Shown here in pieces: positions 35,901 to 39,017 of a stretch of 64,000 bases of DNA. The notes beneath the pieces were generated by a model. That model was not told the origin of the DNA, did not search any database, and saw only the letters and a list, made by a program, of their open reading frames with translations. The stretch is from assembly GCA_963693305.1 (NCBI GenBank), contig OY855914.1, positions 23,720,972 to 23,784,971 of the forward strand, written 5' to 3'. Position numbers and translations under genes: made by a program. How positions within the stretch are numbered: the stretch's first letter is position 1; each line of letters starts with the position of its first letter. Source of the stretch: Meandrina meandrites. Its lineage: Eukaryota > Cnidaria > Anthozoa > Scleractinia > Meandrinidae.

Positions 35901-37339
35901 TGCTATGGCTTTTAAAATGGCTTCGTTTCTTTGACATTTCGGAGGAAGATTTAGAAAAATATTTATGCATATGTTGTGGTTTAAATTTATCTTTGGTTTA
36001 AAAATTTTCAAACCAGTTTGATTTTGGTTTTTCATCATAATCTGAAACAAAGGGAAATCAAAATCAAACCAGCTTGAAAATTTTTAAACCAAAGATAAAT
36101 TTAAACCACAACACATGTATTTGTATAAATGAACTCCTGAGAAGACGTTTTAAAAAGACAGTCACAACTCCAAATTGCTGAATAAATTTGCCATCAATTT
36201 CCTGCGTGCATGTATGCCCAGCCTCCACACACCCCTCCTCCCCATGGTCAAAAGTCCTCACTAAGGGAAGACAATTGCTGCCAAATTACCCCCTGCCTAC
36301 ATGTATGCTGGCCTGCCCCCACCCCCCTCCCCCACCCCCTGCAACACTGACAGGTATAATTATTAATTTTATAGCACAGGGTGATAAGAGCTAGACCCAA
36401 CTTGGAAGTGCTTAGCTTCAAAATTGCCAAAGAACACAAATCAAAATTAATAAATGTTCAGGAATATCTTCTTAAAACTGTACCTTCTGGAGGAAGTTCC
36501 TCTAGGAAACCTTTCATTTGGCCATGTTTCTGTTAGAAAAGATGCAGAACACTGCTTATTAACCTTTAGTTACTACATGTAAGCTGTATATTGTCACAGC
36601 AACTAGTTTGAAACTTGTTTAGTTTTTATGTATCCCTCTCTTAGCTTAATTCAAATAAGAACCTTCTATTCCTAGGGAATTAAAACAATAAGTTTGTAAC
36701 CAGTATATATTGTGTGGTTCCAGAAAATGACCATACTCCCCCAACAGAAGGGGTTGGAAATTCCAAGGGGTAGGGGGGGAATCTCAAAGGCCAAAAACAT
36801 ATTTTTTTATTAAAGGAAAATCATGAAGCTTAATTGGAGGGGGGTCCTCCCCAGCAGTCGAGATGCCACTGTACAATGAGTTTACAAGAACACTCTCAGA
36901 AGCTTACTTGTGTTAACTGAAGATCCCGGCTAGCTCTTGTATTATCGGAACTTGCTGGTCTGCTAATAGACTCCAAACTGGAAGAAAATATCGACAATTA
37001 AGATAAAAGTGAAAATTAGAAACTGAGAATCACTGCATGATTGATTGATTGACTGATTGATTGATCCATCTATCCATTGATCCATCGTTCAATTGATTGC
37101 TCAATCTGTTTGTTTATTTGTTGATATTTATACACATTTATGGCATTTCTAGGCAGCATATTAGGACTCAAAAGAATTAACAGATCTATGACAACTCTCA
37201 CAGAAAATGTTTTATCTTGAGTCTCCAATTTACAGACCGAATCTCCTGGTCTTCGGTATGGGTCGCCGAATCTCCCATACTCCGTTTTGCATAAGCTGTA
37301 CTTATAGGACACCAACCTTCCTTCCGACACGATTTCCAT
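364..37339 (-). CDS. FSIP1: Fibrous sheath-interacting protein 1 (FSIP1), copy alpha, exons 1-7; 3' end lies left of the window
   Basis: FSIP1 is a coiled-coil protein first described through binding to the sperm fibrous sheath protein AKAP4; family members are linked to sperm flagella and cilia. Visible exons, in transcript order: 37317-37339, 36908-36977, 36484-36529, 33996-34042, 2990-3110, 1662-1810 and 364-526. All introns are GT-AG and every phase joins without a stop. The N-terminus (MEIVSEGS then LESISRPAS) resembles the vertebrate FSIP1 start. Exons 6-7 encode the basic coiled-coil region (LDPKIRKGLERIRKLDAILA, then KEKEIKTHRRQLEKKW). Intron 4 is about 30.9 kb and holds two TPR-CHAT genes on the other strand. 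Exons 8-15 should lie left of position 1. Joining exon 4 to exon 5 across 30.9 kb rests on matching phase 0 and family order, not on transcript data. Confidence 0.75.
776..1105. mobile_element. MITE with G-run ends and 8-bp target duplication (FSIP1-alpha intron 6)
   Basis: The terminal inverted repeats start CCCGGGG and include CTCCCATATG and GACGGGGATGCTCGTC (right end in complement). AAAAATGA flanks both sides (768-775 and 1106-1113), an 8-bp duplication typical of hAT-like elements. The left G-run is 21 bases and the right C-run 17. Confidence 0.8.
2158..2295. repeat. 21-bp inverted repeat with purine-rich flank (alpha)
   Basis: CCTCGGTGTAAGAACCTGTG (2158 onward) is repeated in complement at 2275-2295. 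Upstream of the left arm (about 2040-2140) lies a strongly purine-biased stretch. Probably the ends of a small foldback element in FSIP1 intron 5. The beta copy is at 48468-48605. Confidence 0.55.
3111..5431. other. FSIP1-alpha intron 4, part left of R1
   Basis: AT-rich DNA with no convincing gene. It contains the local repeats at 3880-4495 and a short ATGGCTGCTACAAAAC motif near 3458, followed by a stop after nine codons. It is present twice per window (beta at 49421-51741) and not in R2. Confidence 0.5.
3880..4495. repeat. Local imperfect tandem repeats in FSIP1-alpha intron 4
   Basis: Two blocks. At about 3880-4000, a unit of about 66 bp with GGTCCGTAGAGTAGAGTTT occurs twice. At about 4108-4495, three diverged copies of a 130-165 bp unit share GTGCGGTT, TTGCTCGAAAGGGAA, AGAAACAGACAAGAT and a GGAAAAA-AC stretch. 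No coding function seen. The beta copy is at about 50190-50805. Confidence 0.6.
5760..5860. mobile_element. Hairpin MITE with 9-10-bp target duplication, R1 copy
   Basis: Arms AGCCTGCGAACGC and GCGTTCGCAGGCT extend inward through ACGTATTTCCGGCTGTCGC, giving a long hairpin of about 100 bp. GGTTTCGAAT flanks both sides (5750-5759 and 5861-5870). A 9-10-bp duplication suggests a Mutator-like element. It is also in R2 and R3, so it predates the R duplication. Confidence 0.75.
5861..9469. other. R1 region upstream of TPR-CHAT 1, no gene recognised
   Basis: AT-rich intronic DNA shared with R2 (18238-21665) and R3 (52171-55539). It holds the tandem block at 7200-7626. An open frame of 73 codons at 9002-9223 is intact in all three copies but has no recognisable features. 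Confidence 0.4.
7200..7626. repeat. Tandem duplicated block in R1 (two variants side by side)
   Basis: AAATGACGCGTTTGAAAGTCAT occurs at 7200 and again at 7379. Both copies continue to a shared CAAAAAAATGATCACCAAAG stretch. The first variant (atctggtatctgag) is the only one in R3. The second (agctgaaatctataaaatg) is the only one in R2. Confidence 0.7.
9470..9924. mobile_element. MITE with CCGTAATGATTCGATTTAGC ends, R1 copy
   Basis: The ends match in inverted orientation (start CCGTAATGATTC, end GAATCATTACGG). The interior has clustered AATAAGCGCCCC motifs near both ends, so it folds back on itself. R2 has the empty site (aaaatactttgg near 21675). The left flank is TA; the right flank has apparently lost one base of the TA duplicate. 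Confidence 0.8.
10113..10268. mobile_element. 156-bp MITE upstream of TPR-CHAT 1 (R1 only)
   Basis: R2 and R3 read caatttccttctac without interruption. R1 has an insert starting CAGTAAGACACTACCTCTC and ending GAGAGGTAGTGGGCGACCCC, flanked by AATTTCC on both sides (10106-10112 and 10269-10275). The same family is inserted at 32246-32400. Confidence 0.8.
10276..10957. other. Conserved 5' flank of TPR-CHAT 1; likely promoter and 5' exon region
   Basis: This stretch is kept upstream of all three genes (25765-26422 and 56185-56866) with small indels. It has a cluster of GCGGATC-type motifs near 10285-10385. A 19-codon ORF at 10437 in R1 is disrupted by an indel in R3, so it is not a conserved peptide. 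No TATA box or transcription start can be assigned. Confidence 0.4.
10958..10959 (+). promoter_or_regulatory. Splice acceptor just upstream of the TPR-CHAT 1 start
   Basis: A pyrimidine-rich tract ending in ttatttttcag precedes TTGCACTGAC, 30 bases before the chosen ATG. The same site occurs at 26423-26424 and 56867-56868. It implies at least one upstream non-coding exon, which I could not place. Confidence 0.6.
10989..15221 (+). CDS. TPR-CHAT protein 1 (tetratricopeptide repeat protein 28-like), 1410 aa
   Basis: The protein has an N-terminal helical part (about 1-95), then about 20 TPR units (about 97-925) of exactly 40 residues with consensus YGNLGTVFQSLGDYVKAKEY, then a linker, then a CHAT caspase/separase-like domain (about 1120-1405). 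The likely catalytic pair is His1263 in HFAAHGN and Cys1310 in LSCCHSARG. The start was placed at ATG 10989 (gcgccATGA) because a splice acceptor, ttatttttcag, ends at 10959. The frame stays open to an ATG at 10914, but that is probably intron. A gtaagt donor follows two bases after the stop and an acceptor ends at 15691, giving a 3'UTR intron. Architecture matches human TTC28 and bacterial TPR-CHAT proteases; substrate and role are unknown. The gene lies inside intron 4 of FSIP1-alpha, antisense to it. Confidence 0.88.
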   Translation: MNNIEELIDAIAIALVVATFLLKTGRALKAIELSKESLVLLNNKLPSVRKQVGKLFYMGIYETMYEAYRRIHDNTNAITYGRKLLVLYCECGMTVQEGWQSMRLALKYHSQKKYLQAKELYERAVPIMIKIGDRNGEALAYGNLGFVVSVLGDCFKAKEYHEKSLAIHIEIGDRAGEAENYRGLGIVFQSLGDYVKAKEYLEKSLEINIEIGDREGEATNYGNLGTVFQSLGDYVKAKEYHEKALAINIEIGDREGEATNYGNLGTVFQSLGDYVKAKEYHEKALAINIEIGDREGEATNYGNLGIVFQSLGDYVKAKEYHEKALAINIEIGDREGEATNYGNLGTVFKSLGDYFKAKEYHEKALAINIEIGNREGEATNYGNLGIVFQSLGDYVKAKEYLEKSLAINIEIGDREGEATNYGNIGTVFKSLGDYVKAKEYHEKALAILIEIGDREGEATNYGNLGTVFQSLGDHVKAKEYLEKALALNIEIGNRAREATNYGNLGTVFKSLGDYIKAKEYLKKTLSINIEIGDRAGEAANYGNLGTVFRSLGDFVKAKEYHEKALAINIEIGNRAGEATNNGNLGTVFESLGDYVKAKEYLEKALALNIEIGNRAREATNYGNLGTVFKSLGDYIKAKEYLKKALLMNIEIGDRAGEAANYGNLGTVFTSLGDYVKAKEYHEKALAINLEIGNRAGEATNNGNLGTVFEFLGDYVKAKEYFEKALAINIEIGNRAGEAANYGNLGNLFESLGDYVKAKEYLERALAIVRKIRDKAGEAIIYETLGNVYNCLRKYRESKQNLEKALAINISTGRRANEGSNYNHLGNVHRSLGDNIKSKMLYEKALAIATEVGDRPAEADSCVQLGRVFTLLGEYFIAEKYLEKALSILKDVKHNETEFSCYCHLAWAKLAQEKFQEADFYLFQSIEKCEDLQRFNADNDEIKISLADMHTFPYRFLSAWLCVGGDPNSALYVEELGRARALADLMATQYSADKHISANPQSWIGIENTILKESNCTCFYISYHKNSVFLWILKTSGVISFREVTVDQKTLHKRLANPAKNVDEFFAIMAKSFRSFGILPEEVCEDRSLNDIEPTQSDSSNKESLAVLRHSKEEDDPEPSLTLFHEMLIKPVSDLLDEPEIIIVPHRNLYRVPFAALLDKSGRYLSETFRIRIIPSLTTLKLIQDSPADYHSQTGALIVGDPDVGEVIYNGRLNRNFVPLPGARKEAKMIGRLLGDQPLLGKEATKQAVLQRISSVTLIHFAAHGNAERGEIALAPPCSTTEIPKEDDYLLKMSDISQVQLRAKLVVLSCCHSARGQIRAEGAVGIARAFLGSGARSVLVALWALEDSATKQFMSCFYYHLVRGESASESLHKAMKWMRDKQWLRGNSVTQVSDWAPFMLIGDNVTFDFGL
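11278..13760 (+). repeat. 120-bp coding tandem repeat array (TPR units) of TPR-CHAT 1
   Basis: About 20 units of exactly 120 bp with no indels. Central units are almost identical in DNA, whereas the first two and last four are diverged. Units 9-11 and 12-14 form a 360-bp higher-order repeat (same order of LEKALALNIE, LKK and HEKALAIN variants). This points to unequal exchange or conversion inside the array. Confidence 0.85.
15224..15691 (+). other. Predicted 3'UTR intron of TPR-CHAT 1
   Basis: A strong donor (gtaagt) begins two bases after the TAA stop. An acceptor (tttcatgttgtag) ends at 15691 before GAAGAAAAGACC. Equivalent sites occur downstream of the other two genes. The exon junction would be only two bases past the stop, too close to trigger nonsense-mediated decay by the usual 50-base rule. 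The intron contains a duplicated acataaagaagt motif near 15483 and 15549. Confidence 0.55.
15692..16620. other. R1 3' flank, with an R1-specific replaced segment (about 16001-16620)
   Basis: To about 16000 the sequence matches R3 and probably contains the 3'UTR end of TPR-CHAT 1. From ctagttaaggacgttcgcgc to the palindrome at 16621 it differs completely from R3 (61910-62594) and R2. The R1-specific segment has two copies of TCGGTGACCCC followed by T-runs. Probably an unclassified transposon insertion combined with a deletion. Confidence 0.5.
16621..16646. repeat. 26-bp perfect palindrome (R1)
   Basis: AATGGTATATGAG followed directly by its complement CTCATATACCATT. Also at 32631-32656 and 62595-62620; a diverged form is at about 17480-17510 and its equivalents. 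Confidence 0.8.
16730..16822. repeat. Perfect 36-bp-arm inverted repeat with 21-base loop (R1)
   Basis: The left arm (16730-16765) starts AACAATTATTCCACTCGCGC; the right arm (16787-16822) is its exact complement. The R3 copy is at 62704-62796. The R2 copy near 32941-33024 has several mismatches. Such perfect arms suggest a recent foldback transposon end or strong selection against drift. Confidence 0.8.
16932..17378. mobile_element. G-run-ended MITE with 13-bp flanking direct repeats (R1)
   Basis: Inverted ends contain GTACTCGAAGTATACATGAC between two G-runs. The interior has recurring ACCCAAAAAAATAC motifs. ATCCAGACCACAG flanks both sides (16919-16931 and 17381-17393). R2 lacks the element (about 33145-33165). 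A 13-bp duplication is longer than most DNA-transposon families make. Confidence 0.75.
17394..17807. other. R1 right end, repeat-derived, with an orphan FSIP1 exon-4 splice donor
   Basis: Contains a diverged second copy of the palindrome-bearing repeat (about 17440-17617). It ends in ctcacc, the complement of the exon-4 donor (ggtgag). The exon itself is missing here; it is present only at the end of R2 (33996-34042). Confidence 0.5.
18137..18237. mobile_element. Hairpin MITE, R2 copy
   Basis: Orthologous to 5760-5860. The right flanking duplicate has drifted to ggtttcaaat. Confidence 0.75.
18238..21719. other. R2 region upstream of TPR-CHAT 2, no gene recognised
   Basis: Homologous to R1 5861-9960. 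It lacks the CCGTAATG MITE (empty site near 21675) and ends at the TAA tract that hosts the LINE. Confidence 0.4.
21721..24688 (+). mobile_element. Dong/R4-clade LINE inserted into a TAA microsatellite (R2 only)
   Basis: The element is bounded by TAA tracts at 21720-21751 and 24666-24687, with a further TAA-rich stretch near 24605-24650 in its tail. R1 (about 9966-9986) and R3 (about 56040-56060) have the empty site, a short aaatataataat tract in the same flanking sequence. Dong elements are known for insertion into TAA repeats. The insertion is therefore younger than the R1/R2 duplication. A 28-bp direct duplication spans the stop codon (AGGAGGAC-CTATCCATCAA twice, about 24471-24527). Confidence 0.88.
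21855..24491 (+). CDS. LINE ORF: reverse transcriptase plus restriction-like endonuclease, Dong/R4-like, 878 aa
   Basis: The ORF encodes the polymerase of a non-LTR retrotransposon. RT motif A is VDYKKAFDSVP (Asp260, Asp266), motif B is IFQGDSLSPLLF and motif C is FYMDD (Asp364, Asp365). A C-x2-C-x8-H-x4-C zinc knuckle follows (Cys690, Cys693, His702, Cys707), then an R2-type restriction-like endonuclease with RPD (Asp776) and FIDMS (Asp791), a PD-x14-D spacing. This order (RT, CCHC, RLE, no APE domain) is that of the R2/R4/NeSL group. The frame is open upstream to about 21753, right after the TAA tract, so the element may be truncated at its 5' end and lack N-terminal zinc fingers. All catalytic residues and the frame are intact. 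Confidence 0.9.
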   Translation: MRKYKIKSNDDIPPVTEKLKQQLLAKSQRIRRFEKRRKFYSQNKMFKENTKRFYRELGKKTIEISEPPGKEALENFWSNIWEKVKRHNERAEWIKQIENDNQQTPTQEWLEISIAETTSAIKKSSNWKAPGIDGIANFWIKHLTALHEDLTNAYNTCIENTEECPNWLTTGITYLLPKTEDTANPKNYRPITCLPTMYKILTSILSARCYSHLENYNLLPSEQKGCRKGSYGCKDQLLINKAILEDMKTRKKNLSTAWVDYKKAFDSVPHSWILKCLEIYKISPKMKDFIKASMTKWKTTLTLNHNKGTISSREIKINSGIFQGDSLSPLLFCIALAPLSSLLNESNYGYKISNANITHLFYMDDLKTYAKSDEDQKGLLKIVKGFSDDIRMEFGLDKCAKATFKRGKLAKTENIELDVGTTIQDLDQEGTYKYLGVNEGDGIQHAKMKEKIQKEYYRRIRLVLKSELNAANRIDAINTLAVPVVTYSFNIINWRMEELMKLDRKTRKFLTMAKMHHPKADVDRLYIPRKAGGRGLVQLEITYKTTTIGLNTYLNNKDDNLLKIARDHDSGKKTMSIHHQAEKYGRELSLPEAEVVENEPATDYARRVKLKAKHQTLEQLKSKWEEKPLHGQYPKRTKEKDVDQDKTHNWLSTPGLKSETEGFIIAAQDQCIKTNYYRNKILKDGTDPMCRICGKFQETVDHLVSGCPELAKTEYMQRHNKAAAYLHWTICKHYNIKVQDKHYEHEPATVTENQTATILWDMPIQTDKEIKANRPDIVVKDKKERTCLFIDMSIPTERNTSLKTMEKLTKYKDLEIEIEKMWGMKTTTVPVIIGAFGLVKKGTENYISKIPGNIRITELQKTVLLGTAHILRRTLSIK
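24785..25707. mobile_element. R2-specific 0.9-kb insert with short inverted ends and paired CRE sites
   Basis: R1 and R3 run straight from attaaaaa to aatgaagg, whereas R2 has about 0.95 kb between them. The insert is bounded by AAGCGATGACGT and its complement ACGTCATCGCTT. Inside are two direct copies of a block of about 300 bp (about 24870-25170 and 25173-25468), both containing AACTTCTGTGTTGAATGA and CCCGGGAGTATTTTGCTT. No coding potential seen. It may be a non-autonomous DNA element; the family is unknown. Confidence 0.6.
25678..25704. promoter_or_regulatory. Palindrome with two CRE/ATF-type TGACGTCA sites upstream of TPR-CHAT 2
   Basis: CGATGACGTCAT and its complement flank a TTT spacer, giving two perfect TGACGTCA octamers at 25681-25688 and 25694-25701. 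They lie about 750 bp before the TPR-CHAT 2 start and are absent upstream of the other copies. The octamer is the classical CREB/ATF site; a regulatory effect here is inference. Confidence 0.45.
25708..26422. other. Conserved 5' flank of TPR-CHAT 2
   Basis: Matches 10276-10957 and 56185-56866 with scattered indels, for example a missing fttttagctttaaa-like stretch near 26245 relative to R1. Likely carries the promoter and 5' exon; exact sites not visible. Confidence 0.4.
26454..31166 (+). CDS. TPR-CHAT protein 2 (TTC28-like), 1570 aa, four extra TPR units
   Basis: Paralogue of the 10989 gene in subunit R2. The N-terminus and CHAT domain are closely similar, but the TPR array differs and is longer by exactly 160 residues, or four 40-residue units. 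The likely catalytic residues are His1423 (HFAAHGN) and Cys1470 (LSCCHSARG). The array shows higher-order repeats: a block starting near 26990 recurs 600 bp later and partly 720 bp later. The start at 26454 follows the same acceptor (ttcag) as in the other copies. Its upstream region differs from the others through a 0.9-kb insert with paired CRE sites and a LINE further out. The same donor (gtaagt) follows the stop. It lies antisense inside intron 4 of FSIP1-alpha, with exon 4 of that gene 2.8 kb downstream. Confidence 0.88.
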   Translation: MNNIEELIDAIAIALIVATFLLKTGRALKAIELCKESLVLLNNELPSVRKQVGKWFYMRIYEAMYEAYRRIHDNTNVITHGRKLLEIYCECGMTVEEGWLSIALAQNYESRNEYLEAKNLYERAITIMREIGDRNGEALAYGNLGTVFQSLCDYVKSKEYLEKSLAINIEIGNRAGEAANNGIQRCVFESLGDYVKAKEYHEKALAIHIETGDKAGEAVSYGNLGTVFNSLGDYVKAKEYLEKALVINIEIGNRAREAVNNGNLGCVFESLGDYVKAKEYHEKALVINIEIGNRAREAVNNGNLGCVFESLGDYVKAKEYHEKALAISMEIGNRAREASNYGNLGIVFQFLGDYVKSKEYLEKSLAINIEIGNRAGEAANNGIQGCVFESLGDYVKAKEYHEKALAIHIETGDKAGEAVNYGNLGTVFQFLGDYVKAKKYHEKALAIRIETGDKAGEAVSYGNLGTVFNSLGDYVKAKEYLEKALVINIEIGNRAREAVNNGNLGCVFESLGDYVKAKEYHEKALVINIEIGNRAREAVNNGNLGCVFESLGDYVKAKEYHEKALAISMEIGDRAVEATCYGNLGTVFNSLGDYVKAKEYHEKALAINIEIGYRAGEASNYGNLGTVFKSLGDYVKAKEYHEKALAINIEIGYRAGEASNYGNLGTVFKSLGDYVKAKEYHEKALAIHIETHDKAGEAVNYGNLGSVFNSLGDYVKAKEYHEKSLVINIEIGNRAREASNYGNLGTVFQFLGDYVNAKEYLEKALAVHIETGDKAGEAANYGNLGSVFNSLGDYVKAKEYHEKALVINIEIGNRAREASNYGNLGTVFQFLGDYVKAKEYLEKALAIHIETGDKAGEATNYRNLGTLFTSLSDYVKAKEYYEKALAITMKIGDREGESKCYACLGTVFISLGEFVKTKEYLEKALVIKRKIRHKAGEAEIYEMLGNAYNLLRKYRESEQNLQKALAININIGSRGNEGSNYRNLGNVHLSLGDDIKAKMFFEKALAIAIETGDRRSEAYSCTQLGIAFNSLREYFMAEKYLEEALSIMKDAEDSETKSRCYFHLAWMKLVQEKFQEADFYLFQSIEKCEDVRGFNADNDEIKISLADMHTLPYQLLSGFLCCEGNPNNALYVEELGRARALADLMATQYSADKHISANPQSWIGIENIILKESNCTCLYISYLANRVFLWILKTSGVISFREVTVDQKTLHKRLANPAKNVDEFFAIMAKRFRSFGILPEEVCEDRSINDIEPAQSDSSKKESLAVLRQAKEEEDPEPSLTLFHEMLIKPVSDLLDEPEIIIVPHRNLYRVPFAALLDKTGRYLSETFKIRIIPSLTTLKLIQDSPADYHSQTGALIVGDPDVGEVIYNGRLNKNFVSLPGARKEAKMIGRLLGDQPLLGKEATKTAVLQRISSVSLIHFAAHGNAERGEIALAPPCSTTEIPKEDDYLLKMSDISQVQLRAKLVVLSCCHSARGQIRAEGAVGIARAFLGSGARSVLVALWALEDIATKQFMNCFYYHLVRGESASESLYKAMKWMRDKQWLRGNSVTKVSDWAPFMLIGDNVTFDFGL
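26743..29705 (+). repeat. 120-bp coding tandem repeat array (TPR units) of TPR-CHAT 2
   Basis: About 24 units of exactly 120 bp. Unit variants (NNGIQ-CVFES, VINIEIGNRAREA, IHIETGDKAGEA) recur in the same order at 600- and 720-bp spacing in the first half and 240-bp spacing in the second half. Two adjacent units near 28200-28500 are nearly identical. Net length is four units more than in the paralogues. Confidence 0.85.
31167..32245. other. R2 3' flank of TPR-CHAT 2
   Basis: Carries the equivalent of the 3'UTR intron (donor at about 31169, acceptor cttcatgttgtag-like near 31570) and then AT-rich DNA shared with R3 61870-62370. No other gene seen. Confidence 0.45.
32246..32400. mobile_element. 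155-bp MITE of the same family downstream of TPR-CHAT 2 (R2 only)
   Basis: Flanked by AATTTCGT (32238-32245) and AATTTTGT (32401-32408), an 8-bp target duplication with one change. R3 has the empty site (caaatttcgtacacc near 62365). Ends CAGTAAGGCACTACCTCTC and GAGAGGTAGTGGGCGACCC form imperfect inverted repeats. An 8-bp duplication suggests a hAT-type element. Confidence 0.8.
32716..32912. mobile_element. MITE with TGTGGTTCCAGAAAATATCC ends (R2 only)
   Basis: Inverted ends TGTGGTTCCAG and CTGGAACCACA, extending through C- and G-runs. R1 and R3 have the empty site (aatattgcaattc). ATTG on both sides (32712-32715 and 32913-32916) is the likely target duplicate; one extra base makes the boundary uncertain. 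Confidence 0.7.
32913..33995. other. R2 right part, repeat-derived, ending at FSIP1 exon 4
   Basis: Contains the diverged inverted repeat (32941-33024), an R2-specific stretch (about 33190-33600) with no recognisable gene, and a second diverged copy of the palindrome repeat (about 33620-33810). Confidence 0.45.
33996..37339 (-). CDS. FSIP1: FSIP1-alpha exons 1-4 (N-terminal coding part)
   Basis: Exon 1 (37317-37339, 23 bp) starts at an ATG and leaves two bases, which the first base of exon 2 (36908-36977, 70 bp) completes. Exon 3 is 46 bp (36484-36529) and encodes KHGQMKGFLEELPPE. Exon 4 is 47 bp (33996-34042) and encodes VTVSLDEDVDSEDDL, ending in phase 0 before a gtgagt donor. Reading exon 1 on to a longer open frame ending near 37204 would put exon 2 out of frame, so the short form was chosen. 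Intron 3 carries MITEs and low-complexity DNA. The beta copies of these exons are beyond the right edge of the window. Confidence 0.7.
34791..35226. mobile_element. MITE with CCGTAATGATTCGATTTAGC ends, copy in FSIP1 intron 3
   Basis: The left end is CCGTAATGATTCG and the right end is CGAATCAATACAG. TA flanks both sides (34789-34790 and 35227-35228), supporting a TA target duplication as in Tc1/mariner-type elements. GGGCGCTTATT motifs are clustered at both ends. The interior matches the R1 and R3 copies in reverse orientation. Confidence 0.8.
35972..36113. mobile_element. Foldback MITE with ~60-bp arms in FSIP1 intron 3
   Basis: The left arm starts TGTTGTGGTTTAAATTTATC. The right arm ends in the complement GATAAATTTAAACCACAACA. 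The arms are nearly perfect over about 60 bp with a short centre. I recall this type as common in coral genomes, but that is not shown here. Confidence 0.7.
36712..36800. mobile_element. Fragment of the TGTGGTTCCAG MITE in FSIP1 intron 2
   Basis: One terminal repeat (TGTGTGGTTCCAGAAAATGA and a C-run) is visible without a clear partner end. The partner may be lost near 36840. Confidence 0.55.
37036..37080. repeat. TGAT-rich simple repeat
   Basis: Runs of ATTGATTGA and ATCCATC lie in FSIP1-alpha intron 1. A similar GATT tract is at about 38452-38474. Confidence 0.6.
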
Positions 37340-37542
37340 GACAACTTCGTTGAAGATTTATCTAGCAGTGCAATCCCGAACGGGAGTAAAAACTTTCTTT
37401 ACTCCACAACGGCTTCTCATCTTTTCTCCACACCAGGAAATCGTTTAGCTCTTTCACGAATGCGATTGATAGATCTTTCAATCTAAATCGTCTCCGTACA
37501 TCTGCTGCCTACACTTAAACATCGAAACAAACAAACAAACTG

Positions 37543-37881
37543 TGGCTGAATGTGGGGGCTATGGTTGAAAGTTGGGGGAAGGAGTGGTGGCCTAATTTTT
37601 AGTGCGTTGGACTCCGGATCGAACTGTCCGGGTTCGAGCCCCGGCCGGGGCACTGCGTTGTGTTCTTGGGCAAGATACTTTACTCTCATAGTGCCTCTCT
37701 CCACCCAGGTGTATAAATGGGTACCCACGAATTTACTGCTGGGGGTAACCGTGCGATGGACTAGCATCCCATCCAGGGGGGAGTAGAAATACTCCTAGTC
37801 GCTTCATGCTACGGAAACCGGGATAAGCTCCGGCCTGTTGGGCGACTAGGCTTGTATGGACTTAACCTATGGCTGAACGTG
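37543..37881 (+). mobile_element. tRNA-derived SINE between the FSIP1 copies
   Basis: The head has Pol III promoter boxes: an A-box-like GTGGCCTAATTTTTAGTGCG (37587 onward) and a B box GGTTCGAGCCC (37631 onward). It continues into a conserved-looking TGTTCTTGGGCAAGATACTT segment and ends near 37860. TGGCTGAATGTG (37543) and TGGCTGAACGTG (37870) may be target duplicates. It is not a functional tRNA gene: there is no closed cloverleaf and no acceptor stem. Confidence 0.75.
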
Positions 37882-39017
37882 TATTTTGAGAGATTTAGAC
37901 TCTGAGTTTTATATTCTAAACTTACAAGAAAATGTTTTTTTTTCTCCAACAGAAAGGTTCTCGGTACACTCAAGCAAGCGTAACACAAGTGATTTTGATA
38001 ATTAAATCTCAGGAGGGCATATCAGGGTAAGGGGCAACGTAAATAAATGAAACGAACAAAAATTGTACCATTCTCTAGAGTCTTCACATAATTCTGGATT
38101 TCATGGAAGGAAAAAGGCTACCAAAGTATAAGTCATATTAGGCCCCTCCATATTTAATGCATTTTCTTTGATGCGTTTTCGCCTATCGACTGTACATGTC
38201 TGCACAGATACGACGCCGGTCTCCACTCCAAACAGCCTTTGCAAATGTTATTTTTTGGTGTGTGAAAACGTTGAGCGTTTTCAGCCGTATCACTGTGGAC
38301 AATAGGCGACATTACATTGGTTCTGCGGAAGCACAGAGTGGGCTTTTGTAGAGTAAAAAAAGTTACTACTTAATTATATTGATACACAACAGCTAAAGCG
38401 TGCCAACCACTTTAAACATGTTAAATTGACTGATTGTTTGATTTATTCACCGATTGATTGATTGATTGATTGACGTTTTCCGTCTTTTCAGTTTGTTTTC
38501 AGGAGTGACAATGAGAACAGTGTGGATCTCTCTTGGAGGAGCGGTGTTTTTTGGTTTTTATGAAAAAGCTAAAAATGTCCTACAAGATAAACTAGAACAC
38601 TAATGGGCTAGTTAATTGACAACTGGCATTTGTTATCTTATTTAACTAAATTTTTCTCAGTAGAAATAATAAAAGTCCAATCTTTTAAGTGTAATGTTTT
38701 TATAGTCAACAGAGAAGAGAATTTAAGAGTAATGACCAATTGCAGATGGACTCAAGTTTCGAATTATTTAAGTGTTGACTTTTGACTTCGGTCTGTACGC
38801 AAAATTGCGACCATTTGTGATTCTTTTTTCCAAGGCTTAACGTCTGATCTTGATCCTCAAAACGTACTTAGTAAAACTCTGATATTTTAGGAGAAAGGAG
38901 AGTCGCGTATAGGGCCGTATTGGGTAATGATGACGTGAGGGGCATTTCGCGGTTCTGCCGTGAGCAAATTTCACATTTCATTTGCGATCGTGTCATTTTA
39001 TTCGGTCGAGCGATTCA

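Larger units (their letters stand above)
34043..36483. other. FSIP1-alpha intron 3
   Basis: No coding sequence seen besides the flanking exons. It contains the MITE at 34791-35226, the foldback element at 35972-36113, and C-rich tracts near 34590-34690 and 36315-36345. Confidence 0.5.

Noticed and set aside
37070..37316. Longer reading of FSIP1 exon 1 (90-codon frame)
   Set aside because: Its possible gtgaga donor near 37204 leaves phase 0, which puts exon 2 in a frame with an early stop. The short exon with the gttggt donor gives the right phase and a family-like N-terminus.
37581..37660. Possible tRNA gene
   Set aside because: A and B boxes are present but no acceptor stem or full cloverleaf is seen; the sequence continues into a SINE body.
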